The notes beneath the pieces were generated by a model, which saw nothing but the letters and a program-made list of their open reading frames with translations, was not told the DNA's origin and made no database searches. Source: Micromonospora craniellae (lineage in GTDB: Bacteria; Actinomycetota; Actinomycetes; Mycobacteriales; Micromonosporaceae). From it: DNA of 64,000 nt. Where the stretch lies: NCBI RefSeq assembly GCF_014764405.1, contig NZ_CP061725.1:4154001-4218000 (forward strand). The letters run 5' to 3'. Position numbers and translations under genes: made by a program. Below are positions 18,369-26,149 of the stretch, in pieces (the stretch's first letter is position 1; each line of letters opens with the position of its first letter).

Positions 18369-19126
18369 CGGGCACCACCGGTCAGGGTGGTGAGGAGGTG
18401 TCCCGCCGTGGCGGGGGTGATGTCGAGTCGGTCGGCCAGCTCGGCGGCGGTGATGGCCCGTCCGGTGGTCTGTTCGTGCTGCACGGCCGAGAACCGGGCC
18501 ATCGGCAGCAGGTGGGTAGGGATGTCGACCGGCTCGACGGCCGGCACGGTGACAGGCTCCGGCTCGACAGCCGGCGCGGGAGTCGGCTCGACGGCCGGGG
18601 TGGGGTCGGGAGCGGTGATCGCGGCCGGTGGGACCGGCTCAGGCGTGGCCGTGACGTGCTCGGCGGCGGGAACCCGGATCGGTTCGACCGGCGTGGGTGC
18701 CGGTGCCGGGTTGTCGTCGTGGACGGGGGCGAGGACGAGTTTGACCAGGGCCATGAAGGCCAGGGCGGGGACGGCGGAGAGGAACCATCCGGTGGGGCCG
18801 ACTTTGCCGACGGCGACGCCAAGTTGAGCGGCGAGGGAGAAGCCGGCGAAGGCCACCAGGAGGACGAGGGGGTAGCCGATGGGTCCGCCGTGGCGCTTGC
18901 GGCGGCGGATGATGAGCAGGCAGGCGACGGGGACGAGTTCGGAGATGACGGCGTTGGCCCATCCGAACCAGCCCGGCGTTCCGTCGGGGCTGTTGGCCAT
19001 GGTCCAGTCGTGGACGTGGGTGAAGGAGGCCGCTCCGGCGGCGAGGCCGACGAAGATGACGATGAGGACCAGGACGACGCCCTCCATACGTGCCGCCCAC
19101 GAGGCGGGCGGGTTAGTGGTCGCCAT
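18365..19126 (-). CDS. DUF2637 membrane protein with a C-terminal HTH
   Basis: 253 residues. The first 130 or so form four hydrophobic helices with a short loop (FTHVHDWTMANS), as in DUF2637 proteins of Streptomyces plasmids and AICEs. A long Pro/Glu/Val-rich linker follows, and the last 45 residues look like a helix-turn-helix (AAELADRLDITPATAGHLL). DUF2637 genes sit in spread/transfer operons, but their function is not established. GGAGGTGATC provides a ribosome site inside the end of the upstream gene, a 14-bp overlap. Confidence 0.78.
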   Translation of the reverse strand: MATTNPPASWAARMEGVVLVLIVIFVGLAAGAASFTHVHDWTMANSPDGTPGWFGWANAVISELVPVACLLIIRRRKRHGGPIGYPLVLLVAFAGFSLAAQLGVAVGKVGPTGWFLSAVPALAFMALVKLVLAPVHDDNPAPAPTPVEPIRVPAAEHVTATPEPVPPAAITAPDPTPAVEPTPAPAVEPEPVTVPAVEPVDIPTHLLPMARFSAVQHEQTTGRAITAAELADRLDITPATAGHLLTTLTGGAR

Positions 19127-19400
19127 GAGGGATCACCTCCGGGAGGCGGTCGGTGGGGATGAGGTCGACCACGCCGGAGCAGTGGGCGCACATGATCGGC
19201 GTCAGGCCGAGCGCGGCGAGCTGCTGGCGGAAGCAGGGCAGGCAGGTGAAGTCGGCCGGGAACAGTCCCTCGCCTTCACAGAGGAGGCAGCGGCCGAGGC
19301 AGGCCGGGCAGGGGACGAAGACGGGGCCGAGGATGTTGTGGACACCGGCGGGGGTGTTCTGCTCGATGCACCACGAGCAGGAGTCGTTGGGGAAGATCAC
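19113..19400 (-). CDS. small zinc-finger-like protein
   Basis: 95 residues with repeated CxxC pairs (CSWC, CPAC, CLLC, CLPC, CAHC), implying several zinc sites. No named family recognised. The GTG at 19400 is preferred because it overlaps the upstream stop as GTGA and has AAGGGA before it. Part of the coupled operon leading to the initiator gene. Confidence 0.72.
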   Translation of the reverse strand: MIFPNDSCSWCIEQNTPAGVHNILGPVFVPCPACLGRCLLCEGEGLFPADFTCLPCFRQQLAALGLTPIMCAHCSGVVDLIPTDRLPEVIPHGDH

Positions 19401-19777
19401 GAGGTGCTCCCTTCGTGGCAGTCGAGGCATTCGCCGTAGCGGCGGGGGATGTAGTAGGGCTTCACCTCGCCGCAGTAGCGGCAGGTACGACGGGCACGCA
19501 GCGCCTTCCCGATGGCGGCGCGTTGGGCGGGGGTGGCGGTGCGCTTGGGTTTAGCCCAGTCGAGGCGGTAGAGGTAGGCGACCCGCTTGCCGCGTCGCCA
19601 GAGGATCTGCGCGACCGGGTCGTGACCACCGGGGCGAAGGCCGGCGGCGCGGAGTTGCCGCATGGTGGCCAGGCCAGCGGGGGCCATGCGGTAGGGGAAG
19701 GTGGGGAACCCGTGCCGGGTGCCGAGCGGGTCGTAGAAGCGAACCCTGAGACCGATGTGGTCGGCGAAGTCAGTCAC
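19397..19777 (-). CDS. RRQRL-type zinc-binding protein
   Basis: 126 residues. The line-up PYRMAPAGLATMRQLRAAGL, then RPGG, RVAYLYR, AKPKRTATPAQ and a final CRYCGE...CLDC pair resembles the RRQRL-motif zinc-binding proteins common in actinomycete elements. Here the motif reads MRQLR. Function unknown; DNA or RNA binding is a guess from the basic middle and Cys pairs. It overlaps both neighbours by four bases. Confidence 0.76.
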   Translation of the reverse strand: MTDFADHIGLRVRFYDPLGTRHGFPTFPYRMAPAGLATMRQLRAAGLRPGGHDPVAQILWRRGKRVAYLYRLDWAKPKRTATPAQRAAIGKALRARRTCRYCGEVKPYYIPRRYGECLDCHEGSTS

Positions 19778-20076
19778 GGCCGGTCACCGCCCCAGCGTTG
19801 TTGGGCGGCTTGGCGGGAGATGCCGAGGCGTGAGCCGATCTCGGCCCAGGAGTAGCCGAAAGCCCGCAGACCGATCACGGCAGCGGTAATCGCTTCGTCG
19901 ATGGCAGTGGACAGGGAGACGAGATCGCGGAGGGCTTCGACGTCACCGGTGGCGACGCGGCGGCCGTGGGCGCGGATGATGCGCCGGGCGAACGCGGCGA
20001 ACTCGGTGTTCTCGACGACATCCCGCCGCTTCTGCGCCGGGATGCGGGGCGTCAAGGTGCGCTTGACGATGTTCAT
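19774..20076 (-). CDS. small helix-turn-helix protein
   Basis: 100 residues. The C-terminal half carries an HTH resembling sigma region 4 (GYSWAEIGSRLGISRQAAQQR). The N-terminus begins MNIVKRTLTPR. The DNA for VKRTLTPR contains a 7-bp inverted repeat whose surroundings recur at 26150-26168. It overlaps both neighbours by four bases and is probably a regulator or accessory of the operon. Confidence 0.76.
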   Translation of the reverse strand: MNIVKRTLTPRIPAQKRRDVVENTEFAAFARRIIRAHGRRVATGDVEALRDLVSLSTAIDEAITAAVIGLRAFGYSWAEIGSRLGISRQAAQQRWGGDRP

Positions 20077-20528
20077 CGCTTCTCACCTCCGGTGATGTGG
20101 AGGCGGTCCCACTCGTCGGCGGCGGCGTGGAGGATGTCGAGAACGTCGGTCAGGGTTTGGGTGGGCTCGTCGTTCCACTCGGCGACGATTTCCGTGGTGG
20201 AGGTCCAGGAGCCGCTGGTGGAGTCGAAGTCAGGGGTGCGGCCGTCATGCCAGAGAAAGTCGGCCAGGCAGCGGACCGTGTTGTCTCGCAGGATGGCGGC
20301 TGTCGGGTCGCCGCATTGCTGGCTTTCGATGCTGGTGGGGGTGCCGTAGACGGCCAACGTGATGGCACCGAGGGTGCAGGCCGGCGGGAAGGCGGGATGT
20401 TCGCCCGACTCATAGGGGTTGCCCTGGGTCCAACCGCGCAGTTCGAGGTAGCGAGCAGCCATCCGCAGCAGGTCAGCGGATGTAACCTGTAGGTCGGTGG
20501 GTGGGTGGGTAGCCTTCATGGCAGCCAC
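20073..20528 (-). CDS. DUF6197-like protein
   Basis: 151 residues. The arrangement of a GWTQG motif, CTLGAI near the middle and a late Ala/Asp-rich helix resembles the DUF6197 family often found on actinomycete elements. Function unknown. It starts at ATG 20528 and overlaps the next gene by four bases. The 76 bp upstream to the next gene hold nothing I recognise. Confidence 0.65.
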   Translation of the reverse strand: MAAMKATHPPTDLQVTSADLLRMAARYLELRGWTQGNPYESGEHPAFPPACTLGAITLAVYGTPTSIESQQCGDPTAAILRDNTVRCLADFLWHDGRTPDFDSTSGSWTSTTEIVAEWNDEPTQTLTDVLDILHAAADEWDRLHITGGEKR

Positions 20529-20604
20529 GTCCTTCCAGTAAGGATTTGGTGGAGGTCGGCGGAACCGGACTGCTTTCCAGGGCTGAGGCCGGTTCCGTCG
20601 ACTG

Positions 20605-20814
20605 CTAGCGGGTGCGGAGCCGCAGGTAGCGGCGGTGGCGGGTGTCGTCGCCGCCCATGGCGTGTGGGGCGGAGACGAAGACGAGCCGACCCGTGGCGCG
20701 GGCGGCGTGGATCATCACGGCCAGGTCTTCCGGGGTGCCGACGATCCACATCTCGGTGAATTGGTTGAAGCGCTGGTTGCTGGCTTTGGCGTGAGCGCGT
20801 TCGCGGGTGGTCAT
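20605..20814 (-). CDS. small hypothetical protein coupled to the transfer ATPase
   Basis: 69 residues, mixed alpha/beta, ending in a strongly basic tail (DTRHRRYLRLRTR). No family recognised. The ATG at 20814 overlaps the stop of the FtsK-like gene by four bases, which supports it being real. Confidence 0.65.
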   Translation of the reverse strand: MTTRERAHAKASNQRFNQFTEMWIVGTPEDLAVMIHAARATGRLVFVSAPHAMGGDDTRHRRYLRLRTR

Positions 20815-21680
20815 GCCGCCATCCCCCAGTCAGCGGGGGAGCCGGGCGGGGTGGTGATGGTGCCGGGCCGGCGGATCCACGCGGCGTAGTCCGCGATGCC
20901 GGAGATCTGGGCGTCGGTCAGGAAGGCGACCTTGATGCGGCGCGGGACACCGCCTTCGGCGATGAGGTAGGCGGCTCCCTGGTTGGTGGGGGCGATGTCA
21001 GTGGCGGAATAGCCCTGCTCGGCCCACCCGTGACCCAGCACGATGTTCGAGCTGTTGGAGGTGGTGCAGCGGAACGCGGCCCGGTAGCCGAACAGGTCCC
21101 GCAGTGAGGTGGGGATGATGTCGAACGACGGCCGTTGCGTGGCGGCGACCACCGGGATACCGGCGGCACGTCCCCGGGCGACCAGGTCGCGCAGGAGAGC
21201 GACGAACTCTTCCTGTTCCTGCTTGGCACCGACGGTCGCGGAGTAGAAGGCAATCTCGTCGACCAGGACGGTGATGACGGACAGGCGGTCGGCGGCGGTG
21301 ACCTTGCGCCGGTTGTGGGCGCGCAGCCACGCGTAGCGGTTATTCATCACGACCTGGAGGCGTCGCAGGACGTCGAGGGCGGCGGTGATGTCGGGGCCGA
21401 TGAAGGCGTCGGCGGAGTCTTCCCACTGGCCGAGTTCGACGAGTTTGCCGTCGAGGAGGACGAGGCGGGAGTCGACGGAGAGAGCGGCGTGGGCGGCGAT
21501 GGTGTTGAGTAGGCCGGACTTACCTCCGCCGGGTTCGCCACCGGCGAGGAGGTTGCGGTAGGCGAGGGTGATGTAAACGGGTTGGCCGAACTCGTCGATA
21601 CCGAGGAAGATCGGGTCGAACATCGACAGGCCGGGACCCACCGGAACCCCCGCAGACGGGGAGGCGGTAGCGGTAGCCAT
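20811..21680 (-). CDS. FtsK/SpoIIIE-like DNA transfer ATPase (Tra motor)
   Basis: 289 residues. Walker A is GEPGGGKS (residues 48-55) and Walker B VLVDE (about 138-142). VVAATQRPS and the terminal region fit the FtsK/TraB motor. Such proteins move double-stranded DNA between actinomycete cells. The ATG at 21680 has AAGGAGG in the correct place. There is no membrane segment in the protein; this is supplied by the next gene upstream. No winged-helix gamma domain is evident at the C-terminus. Confidence 0.88.
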   Translation of the reverse strand: MATATASPSAGVPVGPGLSMFDPIFLGIDEFGQPVYITLAYRNLLAGGEPGGGKSGLLNTIAAHAALSVDSRLVLLDGKLVELGQWEDSADAFIGPDITAALDVLRRLQVVMNNRYAWLRAHNRRKVTAADRLSVITVLVDEIAFYSATVGAKQEQEEFVALLRDLVARGRAAGIPVVAATQRPSFDIIPTSLRDLFGYRAAFRCTTSNSSNIVLGHGWAEQGYSATDIAPTNQGAAYLIAEGGVPRRIKVAFLTDAQISGIADYAAWIRRPGTITTPPGSPADWGMAA

Positions 21681-21765
21681 GGGTGCCCTCCTTGGGCGTT
21701 GGTGGGCGCGAGAAGCCACACGAACGAGCCCGCAGGGCTCCTCGCGTCCTGGGTGAAGTGGTGGG

Positions 21766-22713
21766 TTAGATCCAGTCGGAAACGTCGTCGGCATCCGCCG
21801 ACGCAGCAGGCGTGCTCCCGTTGGCCGTGGTCGCGGCGGCCGGCTTGGCTGGCTTCCGGTCACCCGGGACGCCCTGCTTGGGCAGGGTGATGGTGGGGGC
21901 CTGCACGTCGGGCAGGTCCAGAGCGGTCGGCACCACCGGGGGTGCCTGCTCGACGGTCGGGGTGTCCGGGTCGATCACGTCGACCAAAGGTGACCCGACA
22001 TTGGCGGTCAGTACCTCACGGCGCTTGATGTCGAACCGCACGTAGGCGGCGTTGCCGTCCGATGCCCGTTCGATGAGCACGGTGGAGGCGTGGCAGGTCA
22101 CGGCGATCTTGTCCAACCGTGCTTCCAGGTCCTTGACCGACAGGCCAGGGCGCAGGTACACCCACACCCGCTCACCGACCGGAGTCGGAGTGGCCCACAG
22201 GATTAGCGGCAGCGAACCGGACTGGTTGGCGATGATGAACTGCGCGAAGCACACCCGCAGTCGGTGCCGGACGACCAGGCACCACGCCCAGGCGACGATC
22301 TGACGCCGGACGGGCGGGACAGCGGCCGGGACACCGACGACCAGGGCGACGACGAGCAGGGTCACCAGGGTCGGGGTGTGAGAGGCGAGCTGTACCCAGC
22401 CGACCAGAAGCAGACCGGCGAGACCGATCTCCGGGGTCCACCACCACAGCAGCCGGATCACCGGCCAGATGCGGACCAGCACCCACACGATGCCGCCCAG
22501 CGGAACGCCGACGCCGACGCCGACGAACAGGGCAAGGATCGGGTGCATGTAGGAAGCGGCCACCACGGCCGACAGAACGCCGACGATCACCGCCGTCAGG
22601 ACAAACGCCATCCGGGCGTTCCTGGCCCAGGAACGGTGAACACGGGCCTCGATGACCGTCACCGTTCCGGTTGACTTCCCGCCGAACGGGCGGCGAGGAC
22701 TAGACTTGGACAT
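21766..22713 (-). CDS. membrane subunit of the transfer machinery (FtsK N-part-like)
   Basis: 315 residues. Four hydrophobic helices between about 30 and 160 are followed by a soluble part (VYLRPGLSVKDLEARLDKIA) that resembles the linker before the motor in FtsK/TraB proteins. The last 60 residues are a Pro/Ala linker. Together with the next gene it looks like a Tra protein split in two. The ATG at 22713 has GGGAGGA upstream. A conserved hairpin (22757-22793) lies just upstream. Confidence 0.72.
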   Translation of the reverse strand: MSKSSPRRPFGGKSTGTVTVIEARVHRSWARNARMAFVLTAVIVGVLSAVVAASYMHPILALFVGVGVGVPLGGIVWVLVRIWPVIRLLWWWTPEIGLAGLLLVGWVQLASHTPTLVTLLVVALVVGVPAAVPPVRRQIVAWAWCLVVRHRLRVCFAQFIIANQSGSLPLILWATPTPVGERVWVYLRPGLSVKDLEARLDKIAVTCHASTVLIERASDGNAAYVRFDIKRREVLTANVGSPLVDVIDPDTPTVEQAPPVVPTALDLPDVQAPTITLPKQGVPGDRKPAKPAAATTANGSTPAASADADDVSDWI

Positions 22714-22756
22714 GACACGTCCTCCCAAGTGATTGGGGTGGATGGGTTGGAAGAGG

Positions 22757-22793
22757 GCGGGGTCGGCAGGTTGCGAGCCAGTACCGGCCCCGC
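22757..22793 (-). ncRNA. hairpin with conserved loop, copy 1
   Basis: A 10-bp stem (22757-22766 with 22784-22793, one G-T pair) closes on a loop containing TGCGAGCCAGTACCG on the plus strand. It is in the 5' leader of the membrane-subunit gene. The same loop occurs in copies 2 and 3. A regulatory RNA structure or a protein site are both possible. Confidence 0.5.
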
Positions 22794-22822
22794 GCTCGAA
22801 ATTCCGAGACGCTGACCAAAGG

Positions 22823-23008
22823 TCAGCCGTTGTCCCGCAGGTTCTGGGCGAGCTGCCCGAAGCGGATGCGCTCGTCCTCGTCCAGGACGGTCGGGGTTCG
22901 CCCGGCGGCGCGTTCCTCGCGAATCTGCTTGTCGAGGTGCTTCGGGTCGACCTTGACCTCACGGGCACGACCGTTGCTGTCCTCGCTGAACAGATACTTG
23001 CGGCCCAT
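22823..23008 (-). CDS. small hypothetical protein
   Basis: 61 residues, charged, starting MGRKYLFSEDSNGRAREVKV. No family recognised. The ATG at 23008 has GGAAGGGA upstream; the longer frame to 23071 would overlap the preceding gene. Small charged proteins of this kind are common in AICE transfer regions. Confidence 0.6.
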   Translation of the reverse strand: MGRKYLFSEDSNGRAREVKVDPKHLDKQIREERAAGRTPTVLDEDERIRFGQLAQNLRDNG

Positions 23009-23031
23009 CACGGGCTCCCTTCCTTGAGGGT

Positions 23032-23460
23032 TTAGAGGCAGGCGATGAGCAGGGACGACACCCACAGGCACGCGGCGTGTAGGGACTGATCGGCCAGGTA
23101 CATCCCGCAGATCGGGGCCTGACGGTCCGCGAAGTCACCGCTTCCGGTGTGGGTCAACAGCCACCGCACCGGCCAACGCCGGTCGAGAATCGCGTGACTG
23201 ATCGCGGAAAAGCCCAGCCCGGCGACAATGCCGAAGGCCGTGACGGGCAGATCCAACGCCACGATGGCGACGGCCAACATGACCACCACCACGAAGTGAT
23301 AGGCCACGACGTGGCCCAACAGGTGACGCCAGCCGAGCCAGCCAGGCGCGGCCTTGTGCGCGGCCTGCTTGTCGGACTGGCCGAACACGTGATCGGCCAC
23401 CTGGTGACCGGCGTAGAAGGTCGCCGCGACAACGGCAAACACGACGGCGGAAATAGACAT
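23032..23460 (-). CDS. DUF3307-like small membrane protein
   Basis: 142 residues with about four hydrophobic helices. AGHQVADHVFGQ near the N-terminus and HAILDRRWPVRWLL in the middle recall DUF3307 membrane proteins found on phages and elements. Role unknown. The ATG at 23460 has GGGGAG eight bases upstream. A tandem repeat and two hairpins precede it. Confidence 0.65.
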   Translation of the reverse strand: MSISAVVFAVVAATFYAGHQVADHVFGQSDKQAAHKAAPGWLGWRHLLGHVVAYHFVVVVMLAVAIVALDLPVTAFGIVAGLGFSAISHAILDRRWPVRWLLTHTGSGDFADRQAPICGMYLADQSLHAACLWVSSLLIACL

Positions 23461-23483
23461 GACAACCACTCCCCACAATTGGA

Positions 23484-23531
23484 GGCAGACGGGTTGGAAG
23501 GCAGACGGGTTGGAAGGCAGACGGGTTGGAA
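23484..23531. repeat. three perfect 16-bp tandem repeats (candidate transfer locus)
   Basis: GGCAGACGGGTTGGAA is repeated three times without change (23484-23499, 23500-23515, 23516-23531), with a partial fourth copy running into hairpin copy 2. Actinomycete TraB-type ATPases recognise short direct repeats in a clt locus near tra. This array is about 1.8 kb from the FtsK-like gene, so it is a candidate; no sequence match to a known clt is claimed. Confidence 0.7.
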
Positions 23532-23536
23532 GGCAG

Positions 23537-23574
23537 GCGGGGTCGGCAGGTATGCGAGCCAGTACCGACCCCGC
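23537..23574 (-). ncRNA. hairpin with conserved loop, copy 2
   Basis: A perfect 10-bp stem (23537-23546 with 23565-23574) carries the same loop TGCGAGCCAGTACCG as copy 1. One G-T pair of copy 1 is a T-A pair here, a compatible change. It lies upstream of the DUF3307-like gene. Confidence 0.5.
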
Positions 23575-23611
23575 GCCTCATAGGGATGTGACCACCTGAC
23601 GTGGCCACCGG

Positions 23612-23642
23612 CCGGAAACATGCGAGCCAGAACCGCTTCCGG
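23612..23642 (-). ncRNA. hairpin with conserved loop, copy 3
   Basis: A 6-bp stem CCGGAA/TTCCGG (23612-23617 with 23637-23642), quite different from the stems of copies 1 and 2, encloses TGCGAGCCAGAACCG, one base different from their loop. It lies 45 bp before copy 2 in the direction of transcription. Confidence 0.45.
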
Positions 23643-23739
23643 ACGACATGGAACAGATCAGCGGACCATCAGACCGCTACGCGCGGAGGAGCGCGAAAAG
23701 GAACACCGCAGGCTTCACACAGCACGCTGTGCGAAGGAC

Positions 23740-24057
23740 TTACTTGGCCGAGGCACCAGCCTTCGGCTTCAGCGAGATCGCACGGAACGCGACGCCGTTA
23801 CGCCCGTTGGTCGCCCACGGGATGGCCTCCAACTGCTCGACCTCGATGAGCTGCCCCACCATCACACTCGGCTTCTCACCCGCCGTGGTGATGGTGATGA
23901 CCTCACCGCCGTTCTCGTCGAGAACGAAGACCTGGGTGGACCACATGAGCCGGCCCGTTCCCTTCTCCGACCGCTGATTGCCGTTCTGGTCGTTCTTCGG
24001 CTCCGGGTCCCTCGACACCGTCACCTGCTTCGCCTTGGTGTCCACGTACAGCTTCAC
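23740..24057 (-). CDS. SCO3933-family-like regulatory protein
   Basis: 105 residues, mostly beta. It resembles a small protein found in many AICEs (SCO3933 type): MKLYVDTKAKQVTV at the start, EPKNDQNGNQRSEKGTG, then WSTQVFVLDENGGEVITITT and GRNGVAFRAIS. Regulation of transfer or replication is suggested by the family name only. It starts the minus-strand operon and faces the GntR-kinase gene across a repeat-rich promoter region. Confidence 0.75.
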   Translation of the reverse strand: MKLYVDTKAKQVTVSRDPEPKNDQNGNQRSEKGTGRLMWSTQVFVLDENGGEVITITTAGEKPSVMVGQLIEVEQLEAIPWATNGRNGVAFRAISLKPKAGASAK

Positions 24058-24118
24058 TTTCAGACCTCCGAGGTTTCTTGAGCGCGTCCCCTGTGGACGA
24101 CTGCCCGATGGATCGACG

Positions 24119-24152
24119 CTAACAGTTGGTTGGCAGACAAAGCAACTGTTAG
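24119..24152. promoter_or_regulatory. 10-bp inverted repeat between divergent operons
   Basis: CTAACAGTTG (24119-24128) and CAACTGTTAG (24143-24152) are perfectly complementary with a 14-bp spacer. CTGTTAGGTA occurs at 24146-24155 and again at 24204-24213. The region separates the transfer operon from the GntR-kinase gene and is a likely binding site for the element's master regulator. Confidence 0.6.
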
Positions 24153-24226
24153 GTATGCACTATCTGAACTGGCGTCCTGACGTGCAGTGACGCGCGTGGC
24201 CGCCTGTTAGGTAACTGGTAGGATCT

Positions 24227-24246
24227 GGTAGGCAAGCGTGCCTACC
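24227..24246. promoter_or_regulatory. 8-bp palindrome beside the GntR-kinase start
   Basis: GGTAGGCA and TGCCTACC flank a 4-bp centre and end 12 bp before the proposed ATG. The site would cover the ribosome-binding region and suits autorepression by the GntR-type HTH. Confidence 0.6.
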
Positions 24247-24258
24247 CGAAGGATGCCC

Positions 24259-25113
24259 ATGTCATCGCCCCGCCCCCGGTTGACCCGGGGTGAGTCCATG
24301 CATCAACAGATCGCCCGGCACATCCGCAACGAGATCGCGGCGGGGGTCCGCCGAGACGGCGACGTGCTGCCGTCAAGCCGTGAGATGGCCGCCGAGTGGG
24401 ATACCAGCGCCTTCACCATCACCGCTGCGATGAAGGTCCTTGAGGCGGAAGGCTTCATCGAAAGCAAGTCCCGCTCAAAGCGGGTCGTGCGAGTGCCGAA
24501 CCAGGAACGCCGTGGTCCCGTCCGTCTGCCCAAGCCGCGCGTAGTGCTCATCGGCGGATACGCTGGCAGCGGCAAGACTGAGCTAGGACGGATCCTCGCG
24601 CGGGCCACCGGGTGGCCGATGCTCGACAAGGACACCTTGACACGCCCCATCGTTGAGGCAGCACTAGAGATACTCGGCCAGTCCCCGAACGACCGAGAGT
24701 CTGACACCTACCTGAAGCTTGTCCGACCTCGCGAGTACGAAGCGTTGAGCAGCGCGGCGGAAGAGAACGTGCAGTGCGGCAACAGTGTCATCGTCACTGC
24801 GCCGTTCATCGCCGAGTTCCAGGACGCCAAATGGCTCGAACGCGCTAGGGCCAGATTCGTGGACCTTGGTGCGACCTTGAGCGTGGTGTGGGTGTACTGC
24901 GACCCGGACACCATGAATGTGTACATCCGTAGACGAGGTGCAGCCCGCGACGCAGCGAAACTCGCAGACTGGCCCGGCTACCTCAGTCGGATCGACACCG
25001 AAGCTCACCCACTGACCGACCACGTCGTCATCAACAACTGCACGTCAGCGGAACCGCTGCAAGACCAGGCCGAGACGCTCGTGAAGTCCCTCATGGGGTT
25101 GGAACTCGACTGA
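24259..25113 (+). CDS. GntR-type HTH fused to a P-loop kinase domain
   Basis: 284 residues. Residues 10-80 are a GntR winged helix (GVRRDGDVLPSSREMAAEW). In place of the usual ligand domain there is a P-loop kinase with GGYAGSGKT (99-107) and later Asp/Arg-rich kinase-like segments (VYCDPDTMNVYIRRRG). GntR-type Kor proteins repress transfer in AICEs, so this may be the element's Kor with an added catalytic or sensing domain; that role is inference. The ATG at 24259 has GAAGGA five bases upstream. Its stop overlaps the next gene by one base. Confidence 0.78.
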   Translation: MSSPRPRLTRGESMHQQIARHIRNEIAAGVRRDGDVLPSSREMAAEWDTSAFTITAAMKVLEAEGFIESKSRSKRVVRVPNQERRGPVRLPKPRVVLIGGYAGSGKTELGRILARATGWPMLDKDTLTRPIVEAALEILGQSPNDRESDTYLKLVRPREYEALSSAAEENVQCGNSVIVTAPFIAEFQDAKWLERARARFVDLGATLSVVWVYCDPDTMNVYIRRRGAARDAAKLADWPGYLSRIDTEAHPLTDHVVINNCTSAEPLQDQAETLVKSLMGLELD

Positions 25114-25655
25114 TGCGCGGCGTGATCCTCTATGGCCCACCGGCATCGGGCAAGGACACCATTACCCAAGCGTTGCACCAGCTCGACAGCACCTACCAGC
25201 AGTTTGAACGGCTGAAAGTCGGTAACGGTCGAACGGCTGGCTATCGCATGAGCACGGATCAACACCTGGAAGCGCTCCGGGCCTCAAGTGACGTGCTCTG
25301 GGAGAACCGACGGTACCGCTCCACCTACGTCGTCGATGCGCCAGCTCTGCGTCAGCACCTCGGGCAAGGAGTCCCCGTGCTGCACCTCGGCCAGGTCGGT
25401 GCCATCGATGCCGTCCGGAAGGCGTTTCCAACAGTCCGATGGACGGTGGTCGCTCTCACCTGTCCTCGCGATCTGGCAGAACAGCGAATAGTCGCCCGCC
25501 AGACCGGCGACACGGGCGAGCGACTCAGAGCCTGGGACGCGACCGAGCCACTCACCACCGCCGACATCGTCGTTGACACGTCCGCGATCCAGCCCGATGA
25601 GGCCGCAACGCTGATCGACCACACCAGCCGGCGCGCGGCAGCGATGGGGCAGTAA
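25113..25655 (+). CDS. small P-loop kinase, guanylate/nucleotide kinase-like
   Basis: 180 residues. Walker A is YGPPASGKD (about 6-14). A later LTCPRDLAEQRIVARQTGD stretch resembles the lid of nucleotide kinases, followed by ADIVVDTS. The substrate is unknown. It is coupled to the GntR-kinase gene by a one-base overlap, so the two probably act together. Confidence 0.72.
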   Translation: MRGVILYGPPASGKDTITQALHQLDSTYQQFERLKVGNGRTAGYRMSTDQHLEALRASSDVLWENRRYRSTYVVDAPALRQHLGQGVPVLHLGQVGAIDAVRKAFPTVRWTVVALTCPRDLAEQRIVARQTGDTGERLRAWDATEPLTTADIVVDTSAIQPDEAATLIDHTSRRAAAMGQ

Positions 25656-26075
25656 CCGGCCGGCTGCCGGCATGTGGTTCAAACTTTCTGTACGTCTTCA
25701 AGGCGGCCCTGGACGGGCCGCACGCGCCGCCGCCTGGGCGCGCGTCCGTCGCTCCGCTGGCGCTCCGACTCCGGCCACGCAACACGCCCGGCGGCTGGCG
25801 CGAAGGGCGGAAAGCCCGGGGGCCGCCGCAGACGGGACGGGTGTAAAAGTGGTGGAGGTTCGTCGCCGGCAGCCGGCCGCGCCGCGCCCGAGCGGCGCGG
25901 CGCAGGGGGAGGGCACGCGGGGTCCGCGTTGCGGGTCGCGGCCGTCGGGGTCGGGGTTGGCGGCGCGAGTGTGCCGGGCCGCCCCTCCAAGCTCAAGGGC
26001 GCTTCGCGTCGCAAGCGACGGCCCTGCGGGCCGCCCTTGACCTCGGAGCCTCTGCGACCCTCGGGCAGGAGTCGT

Positions 26076-26096
26076 GGGCAGGCCGATGGCCTGCCC
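26076..26096 (+). terminator. 9-bp hairpin, possible terminator
   Basis: GGGCAGGCC and GGCCTGCCC around a 3-bp loop, followed by TTAAT. It could end transcription of the kinase pair, though it is over 400 bp downstream of it. Confidence 0.4.
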
Positions 26097-26149
26097 TTAA
26101 TGGTGCGCGCCGCCAACCCCGACCCCGACTCGTCGCCGGTCGCGCGGGG

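Noticed and set aside
23484..23531. CRISPR array
   Set aside because: The 16-bp units are contiguous with no spacers, and no cas genes are present.
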